DNA of 61,480 nucleotides, taken from NCBI GenBank assembly GCA_014377535.1, contig JACMPK010000180.1, forward strand, positions 1 through 61,480, read 5' to 3'. The stretch comes from Gemmatimonadaceae bacterium. GTDB lineage: Bacteria > Gemmatimonadota > Gemmatimonadetes > Gemmatimonadales > Gemmatimonadaceae. Numbering within the stretch: the first letter of the stretch is position 1; each line of letters starts with the position of its first letter. Below the pieces are notes generated by a model that was given only the letters and a program-made list of their open reading frames with translations, was not told the origin of the DNA and did not search any database. Position numbers and translations under genes: made by a program. Positions 50,804-59,460 of this stretch are shown in pieces.

Positions 50804-52006
50804 TCAGGTGACCACGGGTCGGCTCGCGGCGAACGCTTCCCACGACCGGGTCGCAAGGATGTCATCGAGGACGGCAACGGCCGCCTCGAGCTCCCCGTCG
50901 GTCGTGTAGAAGTGCGGCGCCACGCGGATGCCTGCACCGGGACGGTAATCGATCACAATGTCTCGCGAGAGGAGGGCCTGCGCCACGGCTGGCCCGTGCG
51001 GGACGTCGAATGCGACGGTGCCACCGCGACGGGCCGCGTCGCGCGGCGCATGCACGGAGAAGCCCCGCTCGTCGGCAAGGGCGATCAGGCGCGTGGTCTG
51101 GCGCTGGCTCTTGGCCCGGACAGCCTCCATGCCGGCCTCCGTGATGATGGCCGGACCGTCCAGCGCGGCGTAGAGCGCCGGCACGGTCGGCGTGCCGCCG
51201 AGCCAGCGCCAGGCGCCGTCAGCGGGCTCCAGCACCGGCTCGAAGGCGAAGGGACGCTTGTGCGCCTGCCACCCGGTGAGCGCCGGCCGCAGCAGCGCCG
51301 ACTGCTCCGGTGACACCCAGAGGAAACAGCCCCCGGGACCGCCGCAGAGCCACTTCAGCACGCCGCCCATGTAAAAATCAGCGCCCAGTGTGCCGACGTC
51401 CACGGGAATCACGCCAACCGCGTGATATGCGTCCAGCACCACCAGCGCGCCGACGGCATGCGCCTTCGCGATGATCGGCGCCACGTCCATGATGTACGCC
51501 GACTTGAAGAGCACGTGGCTGATCGCGACGAGCGTCGTGCGCGACGTGATCGCGTCCACCACGCGCTGCGCATCGATGGAGATATTGTCGTCCGTGGGCA
51601 CGACGGTCACCCGCGCGCCAAGCTTCGGTGCCAGTTCATCCGTCACGTAACGCACGCTCGGGAAGTCAAGCGCCGTCATCACGATCTCGTCGCGATCTGC
51701 GGTGAACGTGAGCGCGGACAAAATCATCGCCTGCGCCTGCGAAACGGTCGGCACCATGGACACGGATCCAGCCGGCGCACCCATGAGCGGCGCCACGATG
51801 TTGCCGACCTCGATGGGCAGCTGCCACCAACGCGCCGCCCACGCCTTCACACCCAGCGTGTTCCACGACTCGGCATACTCGGCGAGGCGATCAGCCGTGC
51901 TGGCCGGCATCGCGCCAAGGGAGTTGCTGACGAGATAGGTGCTGGTCTCGAGGATGGGAAAGCGGGCGCGAAAACGGAGCAGCGGATCGTGCGGTGCGGT
52001 GCTCAT
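50804..52006 (-). CDS. class V aminotransferase-fold PLP enzyme
   Basis: A 400-residue pyridoxal-phosphate enzyme of the class V (kynureninase/cysteine desulfurase) superfamily. Seen: YLVSNSLGAMP near residue 25, the PLP Asp in VVLDAYHAVG (about 195), and the Schiff-base Lys in MGGVLKWLCGGPGG (about 220). The SNSLG opening and WWQLPIEVGN resemble kynureninase-like proteins, but no companion tryptophan-degradation gene is near, so the substrate is left open. The ATG overlaps the stop of the permease gene upstream (ATGA), so a transporter and a PLP enzyme are made together. Confidence 0.82.
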   Translation of the reverse strand: MSTAPHDPLLRFRARFPILETSTYLVSNSLGAMPASTADRLAEYAESWNTLGVKAWAARWWQLPIEVGNIVAPLMGAPAGSVSMVPTVSQAQAMILSALTFTADRDEIVMTALDFPSVRYVTDELAPKLGARVTVVPTDDNISIDAQRVVDAITSRTTLVAISHVLFKSAYIMDVAPIIAKAHAVGALVVLDAYHAVGVIPVDVGTLGADFYMGGVLKWLCGGPGGCFLWVSPEQSALLRPALTGWQAHKRPFAFEPVLEPADGAWRWLGGTPTVPALYAALDGPAIITEAGMEAVRAKSQRQTTRLIALADERGFSVHAPRDAARRGGTVAFDVPHGPAVAQALLSRDIVIDYRPGAGIRVAPHFYTTDGELEAAVAVLDDILATRSWEAFAASRPVVT

Positions 52007-53322
52007 GCAGAAACCGTCATTGGAGTCAGTGTACGTCGGGCAATCACGAAGATCAGCGAGGCGACGACGAGTGTCGCGCCGAGCACCGTCCATTCCGCAA
52101 CGGTGATGGAGGTGAGCAACCACCCGATGAGCAGCACGGTGACGATCGGAATCACCGGTCCGCCCGGCACGGAAAACGGCACCGCTCCCTCCTGGCGGAC
52201 TCCCCGCTGGCGCAGCATCAGTGTGGCCATGGCGCACGCCGCGTACAACAGCAGGGCCGCGAGGTTCGAGATCACGGCGAGCTGCTCGAACGAGTTGAAG
52301 ATGGCGAGCAGGCCGACGAACGTAGTCTGCACCACGATGGCGACATGCGGCGTACGGTATGTGCCGTGGATGGCACCGATCGCACGAGGCAGCAGGCCAT
52401 CCTGCGCGAATTTCCAGAGCGCACGCGGCACGGCGAGCGTCATGCCGCTCACATACCCGAGCATCGAGATCGACGCGCCGACCAGCAGCAGCAGGCGGCC
52501 CGGACTTCCCATGAACTGCTCGGCCGCGAAGGCCAGCGGCGCCGTGGGCACGGTGGCGAGGCGATCACCGAGCAGGCCTGCCGCGACGAGATGCACTGCG
52601 AGGTACAGCACAGTGACGCCGATCATCGCAATCGCGAGGGCGCGCGGCACGGTGCGCGCGGGATCCTTCACCTCGCCGCTCGGCACGAGCGCGCTCTCGC
52701 ATCCGCTGAAGGCGAAGATCAGGATGATGGCCGCGCGTGCCAGGCTCGATGGTGCCGGCATCTGCTCGACGGCCAGGTTGGCCGGCACGATGAAGAACAC
52801 ACCGATGCCGACGAACAGCAGCAGCGGCAGCAGCTTCGCGATGCTGAGCACCACGATCAGCCGTGTGCCCTGCTTCACGCCGCGGATGTTGATCAGCGCG
52901 AGGCCGACGAACGTGGCGACGATGAGGGGCGTACGAATCGCCGGCACGCCGAGCAGCGTGCCAATTCCCTCTGCGAACGCGGAGGACACACCGGCGACAG
53001 CCGTGGTGCCGAGCATCCAGAGCAGTACGCCGGAGAGAAAGCCGACGTAGCGCCCGAAGACCGCCTCGACATACGCATAGGGTCCGCCAGTCAGCGGCAC
53101 GCGGCTGCCGGCTTCGGCAAAGCAGAGCACCACGCACCCCATCACGGCAGCGCAAATCAGGTAGACAAATGGCGCCGCCGTGCCCGCAGCTGCCGCGGCC
53201 CCGGACGGCAACCGGAATATTCCGCCGCCGACCGTGACGTTGAAGATGCTGGCGGCGAGGCCGAAGACGCCGACGGCACGCACCAGCCCCGGTGTGGATG
53301 AGGTCGAGCGTGGAGTGTTCAC
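52003..53322 (-). CDS. APC-superfamily amino acid permease
   Basis: A 439-residue, 12-TM transporter starting at GTG. TM1 has the substrate-binding unwound motif NVTVGGGIFRLPSG (about residues 29-42); CFAEAGSRVPLTGGPYAYVE and SGEVKDPARTVPRALAIAM are typical of the family. Paralogous to the permease at 12357, with the same landmarks. It is co-translated with the class V PLP enzyme, so its substrate may be that enzyme's amino acid (inference). The region upstream of the GTG contains GATCTT 6-7 nt away, similar to a leaderless -10. Confidence 0.88.
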   Translation of the reverse strand: MNTPRSTSSTPGLVRAVGVFGLAASIFNVTVGGGIFRLPSGAAAAAGTAAPFVYLICAAVMGCVVLCFAEAGSRVPLTGGPYAYVEAVFGRYVGFLSGVLLWMLGTTAVAGVSSAFAEGIGTLLGVPAIRTPLIVATFVGLALINIRGVKQGTRLIVVLSIAKLLPLLLFVGIGVFFIVPANLAVEQMPAPSSLARAAIILIFAFSGCESALVPSGEVKDPARTVPRALAIAMIGVTVLYLAVHLVAAGLLGDRLATVPTAPLAFAAEQFMGSPGRLLLLVGASISMLGYVSGMTLAVPRALWKFAQDGLLPRAIGAIHGTYRTPHVAIVVQTTFVGLLAIFNSFEQLAVISNLAALLLYAACAMATLMLRQRGVRQEGAVPFSVPGGPVIPIVTVLLIGWLLTSITVAEWTVLGATLVVASLIFVIARRTLTPMTVSA

Positions 53323-53498
53323 GGCCGCAAGATCGTTGCGAGCGCCACGAACCTGCAGGGGGCATCGCAATGCCGGCGGTGACGGCAGGTGTGGGCGGGA
53401 CGTCAGGTGCACGTGAAGCACAGGTCGCGGTGTTGGCTACACGCAGCATGTTTGGAGGACGGAATGTCGGCAGATCACCTTCACGCTCGCGGAACGAC

Positions 53499-54614
53499 AT
53501 GAACGGCCTTGATGGCATGAACGGCGACAAGCCACGGATCGGACTCGTGCTGGGCGGCGGCGGCCTGAAGGGGTTCGCGCACCTCGGCGTGCTCGAGGTG
53601 CTGGTTCACGCGGGGATCACCCCGGTGCTCATGGCGGGATCGAGCATCGGGGCGCTGATCGCGAGCGCGCATATGCTGGGCACCCCGCTGCAGCTGATGC
53701 GTGAGCGGGCGCTTGGACTCCGGCGCAAGGACCTGTTCCGCGTGAATGCGTCCGGCTTTGCGCGAGGCCTGCTGCGCAGCCCGAGCTTCTACTACGCCGA
53801 GCCGCTGCAGGCGCTGATCGCGAATGTGATTCCCGATCGTCGCTTCGATCAGCTGCCGAAGCCGCTGCTGGTGAACACGGTGGGCCTGGAGCGGGGAATG
53901 CAGGTGATGTGGGGTGCTCCCGGATTTCGGCACGCTTCCATCCGCGACGCCGTGTACGCGTCGTGTGCGCTGCCTGGCTTCTTCCCGCCGGGCGTTGTCG
54001 GTGGGCGGGTCTGCATCGATGGCGGCACAGTGGACAACATGCCGGTGTCTGCCGCCGCCGAGGGGCTGGACCTGGTCATTGCCGTGGACGTGGGCAACAG
54101 CGAAATCGAGAATGCGACCGATGTGAGCCAGGAAGGCATCGCGTCGATCTTCATGCGCTCGGCGACCTTGATGATGCGCACGTTGCAGCGCGCGCCGCTG
54201 CAGCAGTGGAATGGGCCACCGCTGGTGCTGATCCGTCCGCATGTCAGCCGGTTCAACTGGTTCGACTTCACTGCGATCCCGACGATGTTGAAGGCCGGCG
54301 TCGATGCGGCGACGGACGTGCTCGACGCGATTCCGCAGGCGCTGCGCGCCGGCAAGGGAATCTTTCCCAGGCAGCAGGTACGTGTGCACGTGTCGCGCGA
54401 CCAGTGCACGGGCTGCGGCCAGTGCACTGCGATGGCGCCGCACGCAATGGTGCGCGGCGTGGATGGCAAGGCGGTGCCTCGTCAGGCGCAGTTCGACTGG
54501 TCGCCGATAGACAGCGATTTCAGCGTACACTGTCCTACTGGCGCGATCGGGCTGGAGCGACGGGCGATTTCCGCGCGCCGGCCGGACGAAGAATCGAGCG
54601 AACGGGTGGCGTGA
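53499..54614 (+). CDS. patatin-like phospholipase fused to a C-terminal [4Fe-4S] ferredoxin domain
   Basis: A 371-residue fusion. Residues about 12-280 are a patatin domain: oxyanion loop GGGGLKG (19-25), nucleophile elbow GSSIG with Ser49, and the dyad Asp in CIDGGTVDN (D174). Residues about 295-360 form a monocluster ferredoxin: C303, C306, C309 in CTGCGQC and a later C345 in VHCPTGAIGLE, with intervening acidic/beta segments. All four ligands and the GAI motif are there, so the cluster is plausible. The fusion is unusual: lipid hydrolysis joined to an electron carrier. The ATG at 53499 was chosen; 53517 and 53448 are alternatives. It is divergent from the permease. Confidence 0.85.
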   Translation: MNGLDGMNGDKPRIGLVLGGGGLKGFAHLGVLEVLVHAGITPVLMAGSSIGALIASAHMLGTPLQLMRERALGLRRKDLFRVNASGFARGLLRSPSFYYAEPLQALIANVIPDRRFDQLPKPLLVNTVGLERGMQVMWGAPGFRHASIRDAVYASCALPGFFPPGVVGGRVCIDGGTVDNMPVSAAAEGLDLVIAVDVGNSEIENATDVSQEGIASIFMRSATLMMRTLQRAPLQQWNGPPLVLIRPHVSRFNWFDFTAIPTMLKAGVDAATDVLDAIPQALRAGKGIFPRQQVRVHVSRDQCTGCGQCTAMAPHAMVRGVDGKAVPRQAQFDWSPIDSDFSVHCPTGAIGLERRAISARRPDEESSERVA

Positions 54615-54671
54615 TCGACGTGCATCCGACGCAGCGGTCCCGCGTCGTGCGGCCAATCGGGAACGGTGCGA

Positions 54672-55691
54672 TCAGCGTGACGCCTGCGCCAGCGCCGCCG
54701 TCGCCAAACGCTGATATGCCGGCACCGCTGCGCGCAGCTCTGCGAGATCGATGAATTCGTGATCGGTGTGCGCCACATGGATGCTGCCAGGTCCGAACAG
54801 GTACGGCGTGCCCCAGTTGCTGAGCTCCGGCACATCGGTCGCATACGCCACCACGTCGGTCTCGAAGCCGTGCACTGACCCCAGCAGCACGGGTTGCACT
54901 TCCGTCTCGACCTCGAATTCGGCGCGGTCACCGAGCCACGCCGTCAACAGCGCAATGGTCTCCGCGCTCGACGTCACGAGGCGCACCATCAGGCGGGCCG
55001 TGGCCGCGGGCGCAATCACGTTGTCGGCGACACCACCGGAAAGCCTCCCGATGTTGATGGTCGTCGCGCCGAGAATCGGGTGGGTGGGGAGCGTCAACCC
55101 ATCGATCTCGCCAAGGAGGGCGACGAGCTTCGCGGTTGCACTGACGCCAAGGTGCGGGTAGGCCGAGTGGGCCGCCTTGCCACGGGTCGTGATGCTGCAG
55201 CGAAGCGCGCCCTTGGTGCCCGTTGCCAGCTTCGATTCCGTGGGCTCGCCGTTGATCAGCACACGGCAGCTGTTCTTCACGGCGTTTGCGGCGCGGGCGC
55301 CGTCGTGTGGCGCTTCCTCGCCGACCACCAGCAGCACGCCGACCGCCATGCCCCCGGCCTGCAGCAACGTGGCGGCGCAGATCATCGCGGCGGCGATTCC
55401 CTTGGCGTCGCAGGCACCGCGGCCCAGCAATCGATCACCGTCGATGCGCGGCGGGATGTGCGGCGGCACCGTGTCGAGGTGCGTCGAGAAGACCAGCTGC
55501 ACCGGCGAATCGCCATAGGCCAGCAGGTTGTCGCGACCAGGTGTGACAGGAATGCGCCTCACATTCCAGCCGAGTCCCGTCAGGATTTGCTCAGCGACGT
55601 CGATCACACGGCCCTCGTTGCCCGTGGTGGACTCGGTGGCCATCAGCTGCATGGCGATGGCCAAAACGTCGGGCTCGGAGATGGTCGTCAT
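54672..55691 (-). CDS. M20 family metallopeptidase/deacylase (ArgE/DapE-like)
   Basis: A 339-residue di-zinc hydrolase. Metal ligands are seen in FSTHLDTVP (His-x-Asp), GRGACDAKGIAAAM (Asp), VGEEAPHDGA (Glu-Glu) and the C-terminal VAHTDHEFIDL (His). A lid dimerisation domain (about 160-270, with GKAAHSAYPHLG) is present. N-acetylornithine or related amino-acid deacylase is the closest general description; the substrate is not certain. The ATG at 55691 has TACGTT exactly 7 nt upstream, a leaderless arrangement. Convergent with the patatin gene. Confidence 0.87.
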   Translation of the reverse strand: MTTISEPDVLAIAMQLMATESTTGNEGRVIDVAEQILTGLGWNVRRIPVTPGRDNLLAYGDSPVQLVFSTHLDTVPPHIPPRIDGDRLLGRGACDAKGIAAAMICAATLLQAGGMAVGVLLVVGEEAPHDGARAANAVKNSCRVLINGEPTESKLATGTKGALRCSITTRGKAAHSAYPHLGVSATAKLVALLGEIDGLTLPTHPILGATTINIGRLSGGVADNVIAPAATARLMVRLVTSSAETIALLTAWLGDRAEFEVETEVQPVLLGSVHGFETDVVAYATDVPELSNWGTPYLFGPGSIHVAHTDHEFIDLAELRAAVPAYQRLATAALAQASR

Positions 55692-55698
55692 GCGACGG

Positions 55699-55704
55699 AA
55701 CGTA
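55699..55704 (-). promoter_or_regulatory. -10 element TACGTT for a leaderless M20 mRNA
   Basis: TACGTT lies 7 nt upstream of the ATG at 55691 on the minus strand; no Shine-Dalgarno. Confidence 0.5.
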
Positions 55705-55776
55705 GCTGCGCACCCCCCACCTGCGACTAACGGCCACGGGGCGTGGACATGTACGCGGGCACCTATGACAGTTCGC

Positions 55777-55782
55777 TATCTT
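55777..55782 (+). promoter_or_regulatory. candidate -10 (TATCTT) for acnA
   Basis: TATCTT about 110 nt before the aconitase ATG would give a leader of about 100 nt. The same hexamer precedes the aquaporin gene. No clear -35. Confidence 0.3.
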
Positions 55783-55888
55783 GCAGGCAGCCTGTCGGCC
55801 CGGCCCTGGTGCCTGACGTTCGACAGTGGCTCCATCAATCACTCCGCTCTCGCTCCGCGGGAGCCCCGGTTCCGGAGATTGTCGGACC

Positions 55889-58651
55889 ATGTCCCATCCA
55901 AATTCCTTTGGTGCACTCACGTCACTCGACGTCGGCGGCATCTCGTACTCCATCTTCCGCCTCGATGCTGTCGCGGGAGTGCCAGGTGCACAGGTCGATC
56001 GCCTGCCGATCTCGCTGCGCGTGCTGCTGGAAAACCTGCTGCGCTGCGAGGATGGCGCCTTCGTGAAGAAGAGCGACATCGCGGCGCTTGCGGTGTGGGA
56101 TGTCACCGGCGCGATCCAGCGTGATATCAGCTTCATGCCGGCCCGCGTGCTGCTGCAGGACTTCACGGGCGTGCCATGCGTGGTGGATCTGGCGGCGATG
56201 CGCGATGCGCTGAAGGCGCTGGGCGGCGACCCGAACCGCATCAATCCGCTGCAGCCCGTCGACCTGGTGATCGACCACTCGGTGCAGGTTGACGAGTTCG
56301 GAACGGCCGACGCGTTCCGGGCCAACGTCGCGCTGGAATTCGAGCGAAATACCGAGCGTTACCAATTCCTGCGCTGGGGCCAGACGGCGCTGAAGAACTT
56401 CCGTGCCGTGCCGCCGGGCACGGGCATCTGCCATCAGGTGAATCTGGAGTATCTGGGCCAGACGGTGTTCTCGCGCACGGATGATGACGGCTCGACGCAC
56501 GCGTACTTCGATTCGCTGGTCGGCACTGACAGCCACACGACCATGATCAACGGCCTCGGTGTGTTTGGCTGGGGTGTTGGCGGCATCGAAGCCGAAGCCG
56601 CCATGCTGGGCCAGCCGCTGTCGATGCTGATTCCGGATGTGATCGGATTCAAGCTTTCCGGCAAGCTGCCAGTCGGTGCGACGGCGACCGACCTGGTGCT
56701 GACCGTGACCGAGATGCTCCGCCAGAAGAAGGTCGTGGGCAAGTTCGTGGAGTTCTATGGCGCCGGCCTGAGCAACCTGTCGCTCGCCGACCGTGCGACG
56801 ATCGCGAACATGGCGCCGGAATACGGCGCGACGATGGGATTCTTTCCCGTCGATGCGGAAACGCTGGCGTACCTGCGACTCAGCGGCCGCAGCGAGCAGC
56901 AGGTTGCGCTGGTCGAGGCCTATTCGAAGGCGCAAGGCACCTTCCGCACCGATGAATCGCCGGACCCGGTCTTCACGGACACGATGTCGCTCGACATCTC
57001 GACCGTCGTGCCGTCGATGGCTGGTCCGCGTCGTCCGCAGGATCGTATCCCGCTCACGGAGTCGAAGGCGAATTACCGCCTGAACCTTGCCGAGACGCTG
57101 ACGGCGATGGGTGCGCAAGCTGCGAAGACGCCATCCGCGACGGCAACGGCCGTGATGGAAAACGAGGGCGGACCGGCAGACAGTACGCAGAGCGGCGTGA
57201 TGGTCCACTTCAAGGGCGAGAGCTTCAAGCTCACACACGGTGCGGTCGTGATCGCAGCGATCACCAGCTGCACCAATACCAGCAACCCGAGCGTGATGCT
57301 TGCCGCCGGGATGCTGGCGCGCAGTGCGGTGAAGCTGGGCCTGCGTGCGCAACCGTGGGTGAAGACGTCGCTGGCGCCGGGCTCGAAGGTGGTCACTGAG
57401 TACTTCAGGAAGAGTGGCGTGGACAAGTACCTCGACCAGCTCGGCTTCCAGACGGTGGGCTACGGCTGCACGACCTGCATCGGCAACAGCGGTCCGCTGC
57501 CGGAGGCAATCAGCGCGGCGATCGACAGCGGCAAGCTGGTGGTGACGGCGGTACTGAGCGGCAATCGCAACTTCGAGGGTCGCGTCAATCCGCAGACGCG
57601 CTTCAACTATCTCGCCAGCCCGCCGCTGGTGGTGGCGTACGCACTCGCGGGCCGCATGGACATTGACTTCGCCACCGAGCCGCTGGGCATCGGCGATCGC
57701 GGGCCGGTATATCTCAAGGACATCTGGCCATCGCTGCCGGACGTGGAACGCGAGGTGCTCGCGAGCGTGAAGCGCGAGCAGTTCGAGAAGGAGTACAGCG
57801 CCGTGTTCGAGGGCGACCAGCAGTGGCGTGACCTGCCGACGCCTGTGGGCGAGACGTACACGTGGGACGAGAACAGCACGTACGTGGCGCTGCCGCCGTA
57901 CTTCGCCGGCATGACGATGACACCCCCGGGCATCACGCCCATCACGGGGGCCAGAGTGCTGGGCATGTTCGGCGACAGCATCACGACCGACCACATCTCG
58001 CCGGCCGGCAACATCGCGGCATCGTCGCCAGCCGGTGTGTATCTGCAGTCGCGTGGCGTGGAGCGGAACGATTTCAACTCGTACGGTGCGCGTCGTGGCC
58101 ACCACGAGGTGATGATGCGCGGCACGTTTGCCAACATCCGCCTGAAGAACGAGCTGGTGGGTGGCAAGGAAGGGTGGTGGACGGCCACGGCGCCGGGCGC
58201 CGAGCCGGAAACCATTTTCGATGTCGCGATGCGCCTGCAGGGTCAGGGCACGGCAATGGTGATCATCGCCGGCAAGGAGTACGGCACGGGTTCGAGCCGC
58301 GACTGGGCCGCCAAGGGCACCCGCCTGCTGGGCATCCGGGGCGTGATTGCCGAGAGCTTCGAACGCATCCACCGCAGCAACCTGGTGGGCATGGGTGTGC
58401 TACCGATGGAGTTCGTGAACAACGAGAGCCGTCGGACGCTGGGCCTGACAGGATTTGAAATCATCGATGTCGAGGGCGTGGACGACACCCTGCAACCGCA
58501 CGCCGTGCTGAAGGCCACGGCGACGGGATCGGATGGAAGCGTGAAGACGTTCGACATCCGAGCACGGATCGACACCCCGGAAGAGCTGCAGTATTTCCGT
58601 AATGGCGGCATCCTGCCGTACGTGCTGCGGAACCTGGCACGAGGGGTGTAG
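55889..58651 (+). CDS. acnA: aconitate hydratase AcnA
   Basis: [4Fe-4S] enzyme of the TCA cycle that isomerises citrate and isocitrate. It has 920 residues, normal for the AcnA/IRP type. Cluster cysteines are in ITSCTNTSNPS (C461) and GCTTCIGNSGP (about C527 and C530). Other landmarks are VDSLVGTDSHTTMI-type sequence (DSLVGTDSHTTM), GVGGIEAEAAMLGQP, the C-terminal-domain start SITTDHISPAG and GSSRDWAAKG with the catalytic Ser. GGAG is 11 nt before the ATG at 55889. A terminator hairpin follows the stop. Confidence 0.97.
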   Translation: MSHPNSFGALTSLDVGGISYSIFRLDAVAGVPGAQVDRLPISLRVLLENLLRCEDGAFVKKSDIAALAVWDVTGAIQRDISFMPARVLLQDFTGVPCVVDLAAMRDALKALGGDPNRINPLQPVDLVIDHSVQVDEFGTADAFRANVALEFERNTERYQFLRWGQTALKNFRAVPPGTGICHQVNLEYLGQTVFSRTDDDGSTHAYFDSLVGTDSHTTMINGLGVFGWGVGGIEAEAAMLGQPLSMLIPDVIGFKLSGKLPVGATATDLVLTVTEMLRQKKVVGKFVEFYGAGLSNLSLADRATIANMAPEYGATMGFFPVDAETLAYLRLSGRSEQQVALVEAYSKAQGTFRTDESPDPVFTDTMSLDISTVVPSMAGPRRPQDRIPLTESKANYRLNLAETLTAMGAQAAKTPSATATAVMENEGGPADSTQSGVMVHFKGESFKLTHGAVVIAAITSCTNTSNPSVMLAAGMLARSAVKLGLRAQPWVKTSLAPGSKVVTEYFRKSGVDKYLDQLGFQTVGYGCTTCIGNSGPLPEAISAAIDSGKLVVTAVLSGNRNFEGRVNPQTRFNYLASPPLVVAYALAGRMDIDFATEPLGIGDRGPVYLKDIWPSLPDVEREVLASVKREQFEKEYSAVFEGDQQWRDLPTPVGETYTWDENSTYVALPPYFAGMTMTPPGITPITGARVLGMFGDSITTDHISPAGNIAASSPAGVYLQSRGVERNDFNSYGARRGHHEVMMRGTFANIRLKNELVGGKEGWWTATAPGAEPETIFDVAMRLQGQGTAMVIIAGKEYGTGSSRDWAAKGTRLLGIRGVIAESFERIHRSNLVGMGVLPMEFVNNESRRTLGLTGFEIIDVEGVDDTLQPHAVLKATATGSDGSVKTFDIRARIDTPEELQYFRNGGILPYVLRNLARGV

Positions 58652-58654
58652 TAC

Positions 58655-58680
58655 CCCGGTTGGTATCTTCACCGACCGGG
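58655..58680 (+). terminator. terminator hairpin after acnA
   Basis: CCCGGTTGGT/ACCGACCGGG 10-bp stem (one U-G pair) with a 6-nt loop ATCTTC, 4 nt after the acnA stop. Confidence 0.6.
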
Positions 58681-58755
58681 ATGCGTTCCACGTCACATCT
58701 GCGCGTAGTCCTGACCGAACAGATCATCGCCAACGCCTTCAACCCGATACGCCAC

Positions 58756-59334
58756 ATGCACACCGTTCGCACCCTTGCCGCACTGACCGTCGCCACGCTG
58801 CTCGCCATTCCGGCGGCCGCACGCGCACAGGCGGCACCCTCCGCTGCACCTGCCGGTCCCGAAGTCGGGCAGATGGCACCTGCGTTCACGATCAACGTGA
58901 TCGGCAAGGAAGGGGCCGCCAAGCCGTTGACGCTCGCCTCGCTGCGTGGCCAGACGGTCGTCCTCGCATTCTTTCCGCGCGTGCGCACGTCGGGCTGCAC
59001 CACACAGATGGAGTCGTACCGCGACAAGTATGCGGAGCTGTTCCGCAGCGGCCGCAAGGTGACGCTGATCGCGATCAGCACGGATGCCAGTGCCGATCAG
59101 CAGGCGTGGGCCAAGGATGCCAACTTCCCGATGTTGTTCGGCAGCGACGTGGGCGGCCCGGTGGGCTCGCTCTACGGCGCATTCATGAGCGGCAACGGCA
59201 TCGACAACCGCTACTTGTACGTCATTGATCCTGATGGCAAGGTGTCGTACGCGGCCAAGCCGTTCAAGCAGATGGTGGAGACGGCGTACACCGATCTGGG
59301 TGCGGCCATCGCGAAGTCGGCTGGAGCGCGCTGA
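58756..59334 (+). CDS. exported peroxiredoxin (BCP/PrxQ-like, single cysteine)
   Basis: A 192-residue protein with a Sec signal ending near AAARAQAAP (about residue 22-24), so it is periplasmic. The thioredoxin-fold body has VVLAFFPRVRTSGCTTQM, matching PrxQ/BCP around the peroxidatic Cys (about residue 80). In most PrxQ a resolving Cys follows five residues later; here that position is Glu (QMESYRDKYAEL), and no other cysteine is present, so it should act as a 1-Cys enzyme needing an external thiol. Hairpins flank the gene on both sides. Confidence 0.85.
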   Translation: MHTVRTLAALTVATLLAIPAAARAQAAPSAAPAGPEVGQMAPAFTINVIGKEGAAKPLTLASLRGQTVVLAFFPRVRTSGCTTQMESYRDKYAELFRSGRKVTLIAISTDASADQQAWAKDANFPMLFGSDVGGPVGSLYGAFMSGNGIDNRYLYVIDPDGKVSYAAKPFKQMVETAYTDLGAAIAKSAGAR

Positions 59335-59360
59335 ACTGCGCTGAGCATTGCATGTCACGA

Positions 59361-59392
59361 CGCGGGCGCGCTCCTCCGGGGGTGCGCCCGCG
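59361..59392 (+). terminator. terminator hairpin after the peroxiredoxin gene
   Basis: CGCGGGCGC/GCGCCCGCG 9-bp stem plus a G-T pair, 26 nt after the stop; few Ts follow. Confidence 0.5.
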
Positions 59393-59407
59393 CTGCGTTC
59401 CGGCGCG

Positions 59408-59413
59408 TACATT
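59408..59413 (+). promoter_or_regulatory. candidate -10 (TACATT) for the aguB-aguA operon
   Basis: TACATT lies 47 nt before the aguB ATG, after the terminator hairpin; -35 not evident. Confidence 0.35.
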
Positions 59414-59460
59414 TCACATTGCGTCCGGTCGGCGCCTCTCCCTGACAGACTCTCGACACC

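Noticed and set aside
55922-58372. Long minus-strand open frame (over 800 codons) across acnA
   Set aside because: Antisense shadow of aconitase: His/Arg-rich composition, no motifs, and acnA itself is complete.
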